Of a DNA stretch of 64,000 nt, positions 56,016 through 64,000 are shown one piece after another; within the stretch, counting starts at the first letter, position 1; every line of letters starts with the position of its first letter. A program made the translations under genes and the position numbers. The notes under the pieces were generated by a model, which ran no database searches, had not been told where the DNA came from, and worked only from the letters and a program-made list of their open reading frames with translations. Location: NCBI RefSeq assembly GCF_010378095.1, contig NZ_WNJL01000050.1:1-64000 (forward strand), in the 5' to 3' direction. The DNA comes from Acidithiobacillus ferrianus (GTDB lineage: Bacteria; Pseudomonadota; Gammaproteobacteria; Acidithiobacillales; Acidithiobacillaceae).

Positions 56016-56036
56016 AGGGGCTTCGGCCCCTTTTTA
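56016..56036 (+). terminator. rho-independent terminator after lipS2
   Basis: Stem AGGGGC (56016-56021), TTCG tetraloop, GCCCCT (56026-56031), then T-run. The TTCG loop gives high stability. Confidence 0.88.
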
Positions 56037-56214
56037 TTAAGCATCGGGCGTGGGATTCGTCAAATTTCAGAATGTTTATTATTGCTAATAAACCCATATT
56101 TTGTGTATTGATAAATGGATTAAAAAATTGATAGAACCCAGGTCTTGCAACGTTGTTCTAAGTCCGACACAATCAATGTGTCATTAGAGACACAACTGAG
56201 GGTGGAGGATCCAA

Positions 56215-57552
56215 ATGAAAAAATCACGGATTTTAGAAATCGCGGTTGGCGCGACGTTGGCGATGGGTCTGTCGGCCAGTGCGTTTGCAACAGATGGTTA
56301 TCAGTTGATCGGTATTGGTCAGTATGCCATGGGTATGGCGGGTGCCGTTGTTGCCGCTCCCGATGATCCGTTGTCCGCCGCTATAAACAATCCTGCCGGA
56401 TTGGCTTTGATGACCCCGCAAGCCGCGTTCTCGGCGGAGATTTTTAACCCGGTTCGCAAGACGAATTTGGGATTTGGCGAGATTGGCAGTCACAGCAATG
56501 TATATGGCGTACCCGCGATAGGTTGGGCGGCCCCTGCATTTGGGGATGGGATTGTATTCGGCGGTGGCGTGTATGGCACCTCCGGCCTGGGTGTGAATTA
56601 TCTGCAGAATGTGCCTGCCAATCCTCATTTGCCCAATGGTGGATACGCGCAAGCTTTTAGCAGCATCACCTTTATGCAAATGGCGCCTTCCATTGCCATG
56701 AAGGTAAATCCTCATTTGGCCGTGGGTGCTACGCTGAACATTGCCGCCGAACAGGCATCTTTCCAGCAGACATTCACCCAATATGCGTCTGCCTCTGGGC
56801 CAATGGGTCCGTTGAATACGGGGGGGTTGAATCTCGCTAATCCTTCGTGGGCGTATGGCGCTGGATTTACTTTGGGCGCGCTCTACAAGGTGAATGATAT
56901 GGTGACCCTGGGTCTGACCTATAAATCACCCATTTGGTTTACGTCCCTAAATTGGCAGGCGGGTGTTCAAAATCAGGTAAATCCTCAAACCATGTCTGGG
57001 GTATACGGAACTCCCGGCCAATATAGCGGTACGCTTAATTATCCCCAGCAGGTGGCGTTTGGTCTGGCGATCCGCCCGATCCCGCGGTGGTTGGTCAGCG
57101 TAGAGGGGCAGTGGATCAACTGGGCGAGCACGATGAATAACTTTAAGGTGTCCGGTCCTTGGAATGCCGTTTATCGTGGCGCCCCTGCGGGTAGTGTATC
57201 CTCTATCGCGCTGCCGATGCACTGGAGCAACCAGTGGGTGGCCAATTTCGGTACGCAGTATGACGTGAACAACTGGTTGCAGGTGCGTGCCGGGTATACC
57301 TGGGGCTCCAACCCCATCAACAACAACACGATCGCCTCCAATCTGATCTTCCCGGCCATCGTGCAAAATGCCGTCACTGTCGGCGCCACGCAAAAGCTGG
57401 GCATGGGGTGGAAACTGACGGAGGCCTACATGCACGCGTTCTCCAATACCAATACCGGTCCGGCCGGCTCTTCTCCTTTTGGTGGACCGATGCCCGCCAG
57501 CGCCACCATGTACGAAAACTCCTACGGCGTTCAGGTCGGTTACGATTTCTAA
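56215..57552 (+). CDS. FadL/OmpP1-family outer membrane transport protein
   Basis: A 445-residue protein with a 25-residue signal peptide (ending SAFA), the GxxxMGMAGAVVA and NNPAGLA motifs of the FadL family, and a C-terminal aromatic end (VQVGYDF). FadL proteins import hydrophobic molecules through a lateral hatch. Its place directly after the sHdr locus suggests uptake of hydrophobic sulfur (polysulfane or S8) or another lipophilic compound, which is inference. GGAGG precedes the start, and terminators bound it on both sides, so it is its own unit. Confidence 0.82.
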   Translation: MKKSRILEIAVGATLAMGLSASAFATDGYQLIGIGQYAMGMAGAVVAAPDDPLSAAINNPAGLALMTPQAAFSAEIFNPVRKTNLGFGEIGSHSNVYGVPAIGWAAPAFGDGIVFGGGVYGTSGLGVNYLQNVPANPHLPNGGYAQAFSSITFMQMAPSIAMKVNPHLAVGATLNIAAEQASFQQTFTQYASASGPMGPLNTGGLNLANPSWAYGAGFTLGALYKVNDMVTLGLTYKSPIWFTSLNWQAGVQNQVNPQTMSGVYGTPGQYSGTLNYPQQVAFGLAIRPIPRWLVSVEGQWINWASTMNNFKVSGPWNAVYRGAPAGSVSSIALPMHWSNQWVANFGTQYDVNNWLQVRAGYTWGSNPINNNTIASNLIFPAIVQNAVTVGATQKLGMGWKLTEAYMHAFSNTNTGPAGSSPFGGPMPASATMYENSYGVQVGYDF

Positions 57553-57572
57553 AAAACCTCCTCGGAGTATAT

Positions 57573-57600
57573 GGGAGACGGGTGACCGTCTCCCTTTTTT
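57573..57600 (+). terminator. rho-independent terminator after FadL-like gene
   Basis: Stem GGGAGACGG (57573-57581) and CCGTCTCCC (57586-57594) with loop GTGA, followed by six T. Confidence 0.9.
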
Positions 57601-57667
57601 GTGGGCGCCTTGCATGGGGAGGCGCTTTTGGGGGAACATATAGCCGATCACATTACTAGGGATTATC

Positions 57668-58078
57668 ATGAAGTCGATACCGATTACCGATGTGAGCAGC
57701 CTGAAGAACGAGTTGAACAAATATAAGATGGGAAAGAAGCTGGAGATCCCCCGGTTCAATCAACTGGCACGGATGGCTTACATGGGACGGCTGGTGATGA
57801 CGCCGCTGGACCCGGAAGACCCATCCTGCAAGTCTTTTCTGGTGCATGTTCAGGCGCCGCAAGGACTGGCAGCGCATTTCATCGAACTGGACGAGGATCT
57901 GCAGGAGGGCATTCTGATCCTGGACAGTGAGCAGTCCATGGCGATGGCGGGCATCATGCAGGCGGGCGTGGAAGAGCGGGTGCGCTGGTACCAGGCTCTC
58001 AATGCGCGCGACTTCTATTTTTCGGCTTTCTACCGTCCGCGAGAGGAGAGGGCGCAGGAAAAGATTCCGCAAGAGTGA
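57668..58078 (+). CDS. hypothetical protein, 136 residues
   Basis: A soluble protein with no signal peptide. It has a helix-rich N-terminus (LKNELNKYKMGKKLEIPRFNQLA) and two conserved-looking strands (LVMTPLDPEDPSCKSFLVHV). I do not recognise it. The lipoate-ligase-like gene begins 43 bases later, so they may be co-transcribed. No cofactor motif is seen. Confidence 0.6.
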   Translation: MKSIPITDVSSLKNELNKYKMGKKLEIPRFNQLARMAYMGRLVMTPLDPEDPSCKSFLVHVQAPQGLAAHFIELDEDLQEGILILDSEQSMAMAGIMQAGVEERVRWYQALNARDFYFSAFYRPREERAQEKIPQE

Positions 58079-58121
58079 TCGAGCGGGTGAATCGTGGCGA
58101 CGGGGTGCGGTCTTGTCAGGG

Positions 58122-59129
58122 ATGCGGATTCGCCTGATTCATCTGGGGATGCTCGCGCCGGAGGCCCTGCACCGTGCCTATGTGGGTCTGGCGGAGGCGC
58201 AGGATGAGCAGGACGTGCCGATTTTGCTGCTGGCGCGATCGCGCGCGCATCTGAGTCTGGGGGCCGCGCAGGGGCCGGCTGCGGAACTGGACCGAGTGGC
58301 TTGCGAACGCTTGCGAATCCCGGTTGTGCTGCGGGGCTTGGGTGGCGGCCTGGTTTGGGTGGACCCGGGCCAGTTGAATTACTTCTTCATCTTCCCCGCC
58401 GCGGCGGGAATACGCCGCGCGCCAGATCTGTTTGTCCGGATCGCCCCCTGGGTAATCGCCATGCATGCGCATTTCGGTCTGACCGTAGAGGCACGGAATG
58501 GCCATGATTTCTGGTGCCAGGGGCGCAAAATCGGTGGCACCGGGGCCGCGACCATCGGGCATAGTCTGGTGCTCGGCGGCAGCTTCATCCTGGAGGCGCG
58601 ATGGACATCCTTTGTGGATTGCGTGGTGGCGCCTTCGGAAGGTTTCCGCGCATGGCTGGCGGAGGCGTTGCAGGAAGGTCTATGTAGCTGGTCGCAGCTA
58701 TTGGACAGAGTGGTGGAGCCGGAAGCCGTGCTGGAGGCCTGTCCAGCATTGCTGGCGGAAGCGGGTTGGGCACCGGCGCTTCCGACGCGGCCCCGGGCGG
58801 TGGAGTCGCGGGCGATGGCGCAGGCCGATCTGGAGGAGGTGGATTGGGAGCAGCCGGTCCGTCGTCGGGTGCCCGCCGGCATCAAGCTCAAGGCGGACAC
58901 TTTTTTGACGGAGCGGCGCTGGTCCGATGGCCACTGGCTACGGGTGTGGACGGAAAATGGCGCCTTTCGGCGCGTCGCTTGTTCGGCTTGGCCGACGGAA
59001 CAGGGGGAGCGATGGGCGGGTCTGCGGCCCGACTCGGCCCGGCTGCATGAGCGGTTGCGCGACATCGCCCGCAGCGAAGCTTCGCTTTGGGGCGAACGCC
59101 TGCGGGAGACGGCCGTCTGGACAGACTGA
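58122..59129 (+). CDS. divergent lipoate-protein-ligase-like protein
   Basis: A 335-residue protein with the biotin/lipoate ligase fold. RGLGGGLVW at 71-79 corresponds to the lipoate-binding RRxxGGG loop with the first arginine pair changed, and GRKIGGTGAA with Lys136 corresponds to the catalytic lysine region. There is a C-terminal accessory part of about 130 residues. It is distinct from the sLpl at 52677, so this region carries two ligase-like genes. It could be a second ligase or an octanoyltransferase-type enzyme. The start was chosen at 58122. Confidence 0.7.
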   Translation: MRIRLIHLGMLAPEALHRAYVGLAEAQDEQDVPILLLARSRAHLSLGAAQGPAAELDRVACERLRIPVVLRGLGGGLVWVDPGQLNYFFIFPAAAGIRRAPDLFVRIAPWVIAMHAHFGLTVEARNGHDFWCQGRKIGGTGAATIGHSLVLGGSFILEARWTSFVDCVVAPSEGFRAWLAEALQEGLCSWSQLLDRVVEPEAVLEACPALLAEAGWAPALPTRPRAVESRAMAQADLEEVDWEQPVRRRVPAGIKLKADTFLTERRWSDGHWLRVWTENGAFRRVACSAWPTEQGERWAGLRPDSARLHERLRDIARSEASLWGERLRETAVWTD

Positions 59130-59176
59130 ATCCGCTGGTGCTACCGCGGATGGAATACCCTATTGGAGGTGGTCGG

Positions 59177-59554
59177 ATGCCGAGTATCAGTGATCGGATG
59201 CGCAAGCGTTTTATTCTCATGGCAAGTGATCCGGAACTGCGGTCGGCCGTCGTGGCGGCGACGCCTGAAGGCTGGGAGATGACGGAAAGCACGGACCTGG
59301 ATGGTCTGGGGGATTGGCAAACCGTGCTGCTGCATCGTTTCATGCTGCTGAATCTGGAAGATCCGGAGATTGAGGACCCTATCGAAATCATTGATATCTT
59401 GCGGCGGGAATACCAATTGAACCTTGCGATATTTTGCCTGGGTGGAAGTCAGGAACAGCAGGACAGGGCCCGCTCGGTACGGGCGGATCGTTTCTTTGAC
59501 CAGGCTACAGGCTTACGGCGACTGCCGGATTTTTTTGCCCAGTTTGGCTGGTAG
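59177..59554 (+). CDS. hypothetical protein, 125 residues
   Basis: An acidic, soluble protein (LLNLEDPEIEDPIEIIDILRREY) with no signal or membrane helix. TTGGAGG lies 10 bases before the ATG at 59177. It follows the lipoate-ligase-like gene by 47 bases. No family recognised. Confidence 0.55.
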   Translation: MPSISDRMRKRFILMASDPELRSAVVAATPEGWEMTESTDLDGLGDWQTVLLHRFMLLNLEDPEIEDPIEIIDILRREYQLNLAIFCLGGSQEQQDRARSVRADRFFDQATGLRRLPDFFAQFGW

Positions 59555-59611
59555 GCAGGGAAGCGCCGCGCATCGACCGGAAGGCCGAGGGGCGTTACCC
59601 GCTGCGCGGCG

Positions 59612-59935
59612 TTAACCGACTTTGGCGTGGGCCTCGGTATCCAGTAGCAGGTCGCGGCTTTCACTCTGGCCGTCGGTGCTCACGGTCAGAGTGACGATAC
59701 GGGTGCCCGCGTCCTTGAAGGTGACTTCGTAGGAGAAAATGCCGGGTAATTCGAGGTTGGCTTCTTTCAAGGTCTTGCCTTCGCAGGTAATGCTGACTTT
59801 CGCCGCGCCTTTGCCTTCCAGCATGGCCTGGATTCGGAAAGGATGGCCCGTGACGCGACGATAGACTTGCGGGTCGCGGTTGGCGTTGTATTGCAGGTTA
59901 TTGAGTTTGACCATCTTGATCAGATTTGTACGCAT
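59612..59935 (-). CDS. hypothetical protein, 107 residues, possible beta-sandwich
   Basis: A soluble protein, rich in alternating hydrophobic residues with a regular strand pattern (KVSITCEGKTLKEANLELPG, IFSYEVTFKDAGTRIVTLTV). This resembles an immunoglobulin-like or SoxZ-like sandwich. No signal peptide, so probably cytoplasmic. The SoxZ likeness is structural guesswork and is not claimed as identity. It is on the strand opposite its neighbours. Confidence 0.5.
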   Translation of the reverse strand: MRTNLIKMVKLNNLQYNANRDPQVYRRVTGHPFRIQAMLEGKGAAKVSITCEGKTLKEANLELPGIFSYEVTFKDAGTRIVTLTVSTDGQSESRDLLLDTEAHAKVG

Positions 59936-60061
59936 GGTGGCCCCTTCTTAATCACGCTATAAAATGAATTGTACACGCATTCAGCTAAAACTCTTTTATC
60001 CTAGACGAAAATGGCGTGGGGCGGTAGCCGGCCGCGGTCGGAAAGTGAATCAGGAGTGATG

Positions 60062-60463
60062 ATGCCAGAGTCAAGCGAATTAATGAGCGCACTGGACGCG
60101 GTACATGGGCGTATCGAAGTGTTGGCGCGGCGGCAGGCGACCGGAATGGCGTTGCCGGAGCTGGTGGCTGCGGCTGTGGAGGAAGCGGCGGCGATGTTGC
60201 GCATCATGCTGTCCGCGGAACACAAATCATACACCAGCGATGCGGATTTGCTGGCGCTGTGGAAAGCTCTGGTGAAGGGATCGCCGCACTGGAACACGAT
60301 CCGCGACAACTGTCGTGAACTGATCTATTACCAAAACTGTTTGAGAGCGGAGCGTGGCGATGCGTTGCCGACACGACCGGATCGCATGGTGATGCATACC
60401 CTGCGTCATATCCATCTGTACCTACGCAGCTATGTCGAGCAACACGGTGGAGGCCAAGTATGA
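60062..60463 (+). CDS. hypothetical helical protein upstream of cbbQ
   Basis: A 133-residue mostly helical protein without cysteine motif except a lone [10 protein letters not shown] pair. CAGGAG precedes the start at 60062. It overlaps cbbQ by four bases (ATGA), so it is translated with the activase genes and may be an accessory of the CbbQ/CbbO complex. I do not recognise its family. Confidence 0.6.
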   Translation: MPESSELMSALDAVHGRIEVLARRQATGMALPELVAAAVEEAAAMLRIMLSAEHKSYTSDADLLALWKALVKGSPHWNTIRDNCRELIYYQNCLRAERGDALPTRPDRMVMHTLRHIHLYLRSYVEQHGGGQV

Positions 60464-61290
60464 GCGAGATGAAAATGGCGGAGAGTAATGGCTTGCGCTT
60501 GCTCTTCGAGGAGCCCTTTTATCAGCCGGTGGCGAATGAAGTGGGGGTGTTCATGGCGGCCTGGAGCCGGCGTTTGCCGGTCATGCTCAAGGGTCCGACG
60601 GGTTGCGGCAAAACCCGTTTTCTGGAACACATGGCATGGCGTCTGAAGCGACCACTGGTGACTGTCGCCTGCCACGAAGATCTGACCAGTTCGGACCTGG
60701 TCGGACGCTTTCTGATCGAGGGCGACGAGACGGTCTGGCAGGATGGTCCGCTGACCAAAGCGGTGCGGGAAGGGGCGATCTGCTACCTGGACGAGATCGT
60801 CGAGGCGCGTACCGATACCACGGTCATTATCCATCCGCTGACCGATCATCGCCGTCACCTGCCCATCGAGAAACTCGGCGTGGAGATCACGGCGCATCCC
60901 GGTTTTATGCTGGTGATCTCCTACAATCCGGGTTATCAGACGGTATTGAAGGATCTTAAACCTTCCACCAAACAGCGTTTTGTCGGGATGAACTTCAGCT
61001 ACCCGTCAGCCGATGTGGAGACGCGGATTGTGGTCAAGGAGGCGGGTCTGGACGAAAAGCGGGCCCAGGCACTGGTGGTTGCGGCGGGCAAGGCGCGTAA
61101 TCTCAAGGATCAGGGCTTGCAGGAGGTGACTTCTACCCGCGCGCTGATCTATGCGGGCTCGCTGATGGCGGCGGGACTGGACGCCCTGGAAGCGTGCACC
61201 GCGGCGATCATCCATCCGCAGACGGACGATCCGGAGTTGACCGAAGCGCTGTTGGAGATTTTCCGCACCTTCTTTCCGGAGCAACCCTGA
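60460..61290 (+). CDS. cbbQ: RuBisCO activase AAA+ subunit CbbQ (CbbQ/NirQ/NorQ family)
   Basis: A 276-residue MoxR-type AAA+ ATPase. Walker A GPTGCGKT is at 45-52 and Walker B is at CYLDEIVEA near 110. CbbQ hexamers with CbbO remodel inhibited RuBisCO. NorQ/NirQ are close relatives, but pairing with an 831-residue CbbO supports the RuBisCO role. No RuBisCO gene is in the window. Confidence 0.87.
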   Translation: MSEMKMAESNGLRLLFEEPFYQPVANEVGVFMAAWSRRLPVMLKGPTGCGKTRFLEHMAWRLKRPLVTVACHEDLTSSDLVGRFLIEGDETVWQDGPLTKAVREGAICYLDEIVEARTDTTVIIHPLTDHRRHLPIEKLGVEITAHPGFMLVISYNPGYQTVLKDLKPSTKQRFVGMNFSYPSADVETRIVVKEAGLDEKRAQALVVAAGKARNLKDQGLQEVTSTRALIYAGSLMAAGLDALEACTAAIIHPQTDDPELTEALLEIFRTFFPEQP

Positions 61291-61301
61291 AAGGGGCGAT
61301 T

Positions 61302-63797
61302 ATGTCAGCGGCGACGGAGGATATCCTCGAACACTTGGCGGCCATCAGTTTTGTGGCGGGGCGGGACGCGCGCGCGGCTTTGCCCGCGGTGGCGTCCCTG
61401 GGCGCGGCGGCGGCTGTACGTTATCTGGAGACCGGGCGGGATCTGTTTTTTTATGACCGGGAAGCGGGCAAGGGTTTTTTCCACGCCACTGCCGATTTGG
61501 TCAAGGCTTTTGGGGGCTTGGACCCCTGGCTGGAGCAGGCGCGCGTATTTCTCACGCAACGCGGCACCTTTCGGGCGGCAGTGGGATTTTTCGAACAGGC
61601 CGGAGCGGTGCGCCGGGGCTGGGGTGTGGAAGGCGAAGCGCTCTGGTTTGCGCTTGGCGCGGCTTGGATCGATCGACATGTGGATAGTGCGGCGTCCTAC
61701 TTTCGGGTGCCTACAGCGGTCTTGTTCGGCGATGCGGGCATCGAGGGGTTGCGGGCGTTGCTGGCTCCCGCTGATGCCCTGGTGAGGAGTCGCCTGGGAC
61801 TGGGGACATATCTGGAAGGTGCCATCAAAGTACGCGCGATCTGCGGACTGGACGGCGTGGCGGAGTGGACGCAGCGCGGTGTGGATGTGCTCGCGGCGGG
61901 GCGGGCGCGCGGCGAGGCTTGGTTCCGGCTGGAGAGTGACGAGGCGCGCGGTTTCTTGCTGGAGGTCGTGCCGGGCTTTCATCCGGGGATCCACAAGCGG
62001 TTCTTCGGGTTGTTGCTTCAGGCTTGGACCGGGCTGCAGCCGCCGCTGGAAGAGGGTGACTGGAGCCAGGAGGGCGGGCGTGGTTTTCTGGAGACCGATG
62101 GGCGCAGTCTTTTTGTGCCGGCGGTCATGCCGGACCGCGAAGAGGCTTTGCTGGCCTTCTACCATACCGGTGCGCATCTGGCTTTTGACAGTTACGAACA
62201 AGGCGCCATTCGCCTCCTGTTTGCTGAAATCGGCATGGAGCATCCACCTCTGGATGCCGAGCAGCGGATTACTTGGCGGCCACTTTTCGCCCGGTTTGGC
62301 GAGGATTTGATCCGTTTCCAGCTCATTTTTGATCTTTGCGAGGATTTGCGGGTGGATGCGGCGCTGGAACGCGAGATGCCCGGCTATCTGGCGCGGGTGT
62401 TGCGGGCATCCCGCCAGCGCACGCCACCAGAAGGGGCCGCCGGGTATTATTACCGGAGGGCCATGACCATGCTGGAGGATGGCATGGCTGGAAGATTGCC
62501 CGAAGACCTTGCCGCCCTGACGACGGCACCAGCAGGTATTGTCGATGCCTTCCGGGCGGCGTTGACCTGGTATGCGACGACGGACTTGCCACCGGTCTCT
62601 CTGTCAGAGCGCGCGCGTGCTTACCTGCCCGGTCATTCCCCCAATGCGGCGCGGCCGGTATATCCGCGCCGTAAGCGCGCCAGCGACACGCCCGAGATGG
62701 ATAGCGGTGATGCGCCGGGTAGCACGGGCCGTGAGGAAAAATTGCGGGAGGCGCCGCAGCGGGCGGAGGGCAACGATCCCGATACGGACATCCCGCCGGA
62801 GAACATTCAGGGAGCCGGCGGGCGCGTCGGGGTCGGTATGCCCGTAGCCGCCAAGGTCACCGGCAGGAGACGCGGGGTGGAAGGCCCTCCAGGCGGCTGG
62901 CCCTACCGCGAGTGGGATTATCGGCATCAGCGCTATAAAGAGAACTGGGCACGGGTACATGAGCGTCCCCTGCGCGAACATGACGCGGCCAGGGCCACCA
63001 CGATCGCCGTGGCATATGATGGGACGCTGAGACGGTTGAAACGCGCCTTGCAGGCACAGAAACCGACACGAATGTCCCCGCGTCGCCGCCAATATGAGGG
63101 TGAGGCGCCGGATCTGGAAGCGGTGGTGCAGTTTGTGGTGGAACGGCGGGCTGGGCGGTCGCCCAAGGCCGACATCTACCGGCAACGGCGACCGCAACAC
63201 CGGGATACCTCAGTACTGCTTCTTGCCGATTTGTCTACATCCATCATGGCGGAGGCCGGAGATTCCGGAGTGCGGGTGGTGGATCGCCTGCGCGTGGCGA
63301 TGTTGCTCTTTGGCGAAGCGCTGGGAGAGGTGGGAGATGCTTTTGCGCTGTATGGTTTCGCCAGTAAGTATCACGATGAGGTAGTGCTCTATCCCATCAA
63401 GCGCTTTGCCGATAAGTTCGATGCGCGCGTGCGGGCCTTGCTCGGCGGTCTGTCTGGACGGCTGGCGACGCGTATGGGGGCAGCCATCCGCCACAGCACG
63501 TGGCGCCTGTCGGAAAGTCCGGGGCAGCGGCGTTTGCTGTTGATCCTGTCGGATGGTCGCCCCGCCGATTATGATGACGGCGGCGATGTCCGGTATTTGC
63601 AGGAAGATACGCGGATGGCGGTGAAGGAGGCGCAGGATTTGGGTGTTCATGCCTTTTGCGTCAGTCTCGATCCGCGGGGCGGCGAATATCTGCCACGGGT
63701 TTTCGGGCCCGGGCATTATCTGGTGTTACCCCATCTCGACAGCCTGCCGGCACGTCTCCCGGAGATTTATTTGCGACTGCGAGGCCATAGCGTGTGA
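61302..63797 (+). CDS. cbbO: RuBisCO activase adaptor CbbO (von Willebrand A domain)
   Basis: An 831-residue protein. The N-terminal two-thirds is helical. A central charged, low-complexity linker (about residues 455-530) follows. The C-terminal VWA domain carries the MIDAS motif DLSTS at about 643-647. CbbO contacts RuBisCO through this domain and is powered by CbbQ. The start at 61302 lies 11 bases after cbbQ. Confidence 0.9.
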   Translation: MSAATEDILEHLAAISFVAGRDARAALPAVASLGAAAAVRYLETGRDLFFYDREAGKGFFHATADLVKAFGGLDPWLEQARVFLTQRGTFRAAVGFFEQAGAVRRGWGVEGEALWFALGAAWIDRHVDSAASYFRVPTAVLFGDAGIEGLRALLAPADALVRSRLGLGTYLEGAIKVRAICGLDGVAEWTQRGVDVLAAGRARGEAWFRLESDEARGFLLEVVPGFHPGIHKRFFGLLLQAWTGLQPPLEEGDWSQEGGRGFLETDGRSLFVPAVMPDREEALLAFYHTGAHLAFDSYEQGAIRLLFAEIGMEHPPLDAEQRITWRPLFARFGEDLIRFQLIFDLCEDLRVDAALEREMPGYLARVLRASRQRTPPEGAAGYYYRRAMTMLEDGMAGRLPEDLAALTTAPAGIVDAFRAALTWYATTDLPPVSLSERARAYLPGHSPNAARPVYPRRKRASDTPEMDSGDAPGSTGREEKLREAPQRAEGNDPDTDIPPENIQGAGGRVGVGMPVAAKVTGRRRGVEGPPGGWPYREWDYRHQRYKENWARVHERPLREHDAARATTIAVAYDGTLRRLKRALQAQKPTRMSPRRRQYEGEAPDLEAVVQFVVERRAGRSPKADIYRQRRPQHRDTSVLLLADLSTSIMAEAGDSGVRVVDRLRVAMLLFGEALGEVGDAFALYGFASKYHDEVVLYPIKRFADKFDARVRALLGGLSGRLATRMGAAIRHSTWRLSESPGQRRLLLILSDGRPADYDDGGDVRYLQEDTRMAVKEAQDLGVHAFCVSLDPRGGEYLPRVFGPGHYLVLPHLDSLPARLPEIYLRLRGHSV

Positions 63798-64000
63798 TGG
63801 GTGAAGCGCACACGATCGCTGGCAGAATGAACGAGCGGGAAATGCTACAGCCGCAAATCGCCGCGACCTGTCCGGCGGTCTTCGTCGGAGCGGCGCATTA
63901 TCGGCGGGCGAGCTATGGGAGCAACCATCCCCTGGCCATTCCGCGGGTGTCGCTGACCTTGGATCTCATCAACAGCTACGGCGCCATGGCCCCGGAAGAA
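63797..64000 (+). CDS. histone-deacetylase-family protein (partial)
   Basis: The first 68 codons of a gene running off the right edge. The visible YRRASYGSNHPLAIPRV and LTLDLINSYGAM segments match the start of the AcuC/histone-deacetylase amidohydrolase family, whose members remove acyl groups from polyamines or proteins. The start overlaps the cbbO stop by one base. The catalytic histidines lie beyond the window. Confidence 0.7.
   Translation, partial: MGEAHTIAGRMNEREMLQPQIAATCPAVFVGAAHYRRASYGSNHPLAIPRVSLTLDLINSYGAMAPEE

Overview
This window looks like the chromosome of an acidophilic, chemolithoautotrophic sulfur oxidiser of the Acidithiobacillus type. That is an inference from gene content. 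The window holds both halves of a sulfur-oxidising heterodisulfide-reductase-like (sHdr) locus with its lipoate-binding proteins and dedicated lipoate-assembly genes, a SoeABC-type cytoplasmic sulfite oxidase, and cbbQ/cbbO RuBisCO activase genes. No rRNA, tRNA, CRISPR array or transposase was recognised.

Layout. 1-530: the tail of a flavoprotein oxidoreductase and a small zinc-ribbon protein. 849-6735: an uptake cassette (periplasmic binding protein, ABC permease, ATPase, OprD-like porin, OFA-type MFS carrier) that looks more AT-rich than its surroundings. 6895-10940: housekeeping genes (leuA, thioredoxin-like, ampD, queH, phhB). 11118-14425 (minus strand): rhd-tusA-dsrE-hdrC1-hdrB1. 14525-21173: moaA, soeABC, an unknown gene and moaC. 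21229-25721: a two-domain PhnD-like sensor, histidine kinase and NtrC-type regulator. 25925-34862: cell-wall genes (mreBCD, rodA, D,D-carboxypeptidase, ElyC-like, L,D-transpeptidase) and lipB/lipA. 35197-39563: a FimV-like protein, a pseudo-receiver protein, an MglA-like GTPase and two roadblock-type proteins. 39649-44956: glyQS, gmhB, plsC and a RimK-like ligase. 45156-55969: a second hdrB1 followed by hdrA, orf2, hdrC2, hdrB2, lbpA, dsrE-like, lbpA, lipS1, slpl, an FAD protein and lipS2. 56215-64000: a FadL-like outer membrane protein, several unknown genes including a divergent lipoate-ligase-like protein, cbbQ, cbbO, and the start of a histone-deacetylase-family gene.

Central observation. 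hdrB1 occurs twice, at 11134-12475 (minus) and 45145-46486 (plus), as an inverted repeat of 1342 bases per copy whose translations agree in all frames I compared. The usual sHdr operon is cut exactly at this gene. The left half ends with one hdrB1 copy and a terminator. The right half begins with the other copy behind its own promoter and a perfect palindrome. Flipping the roughly 32.7 kb between the copies would restore rhd-tusA-dsrE-hdrC1-hdrB1-hdrA-orf2-hdrC2-hdrB2 in one direction and leave a solo hdrB1 behind the palindromic promoter. The window therefore shows either a real inversion, possibly reversible and promoter-swapping, or an assembly choice at a repeat.

How the genes fit together. 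Rhodanese, TusA and DsrE pass sulfane sulfur to sHdr. sHdr with the lipoate-binding proteins oxidises it to sulfite. SoeABC, supplied with molybdenum cofactor by moaA/moaC, oxidises sulfite to sulfate. The LipS1/LipS2/Lpl set makes the lipoyl groups. CbbQ/CbbO serve CO2 fixation by a RuBisCO encoded elsewhere.
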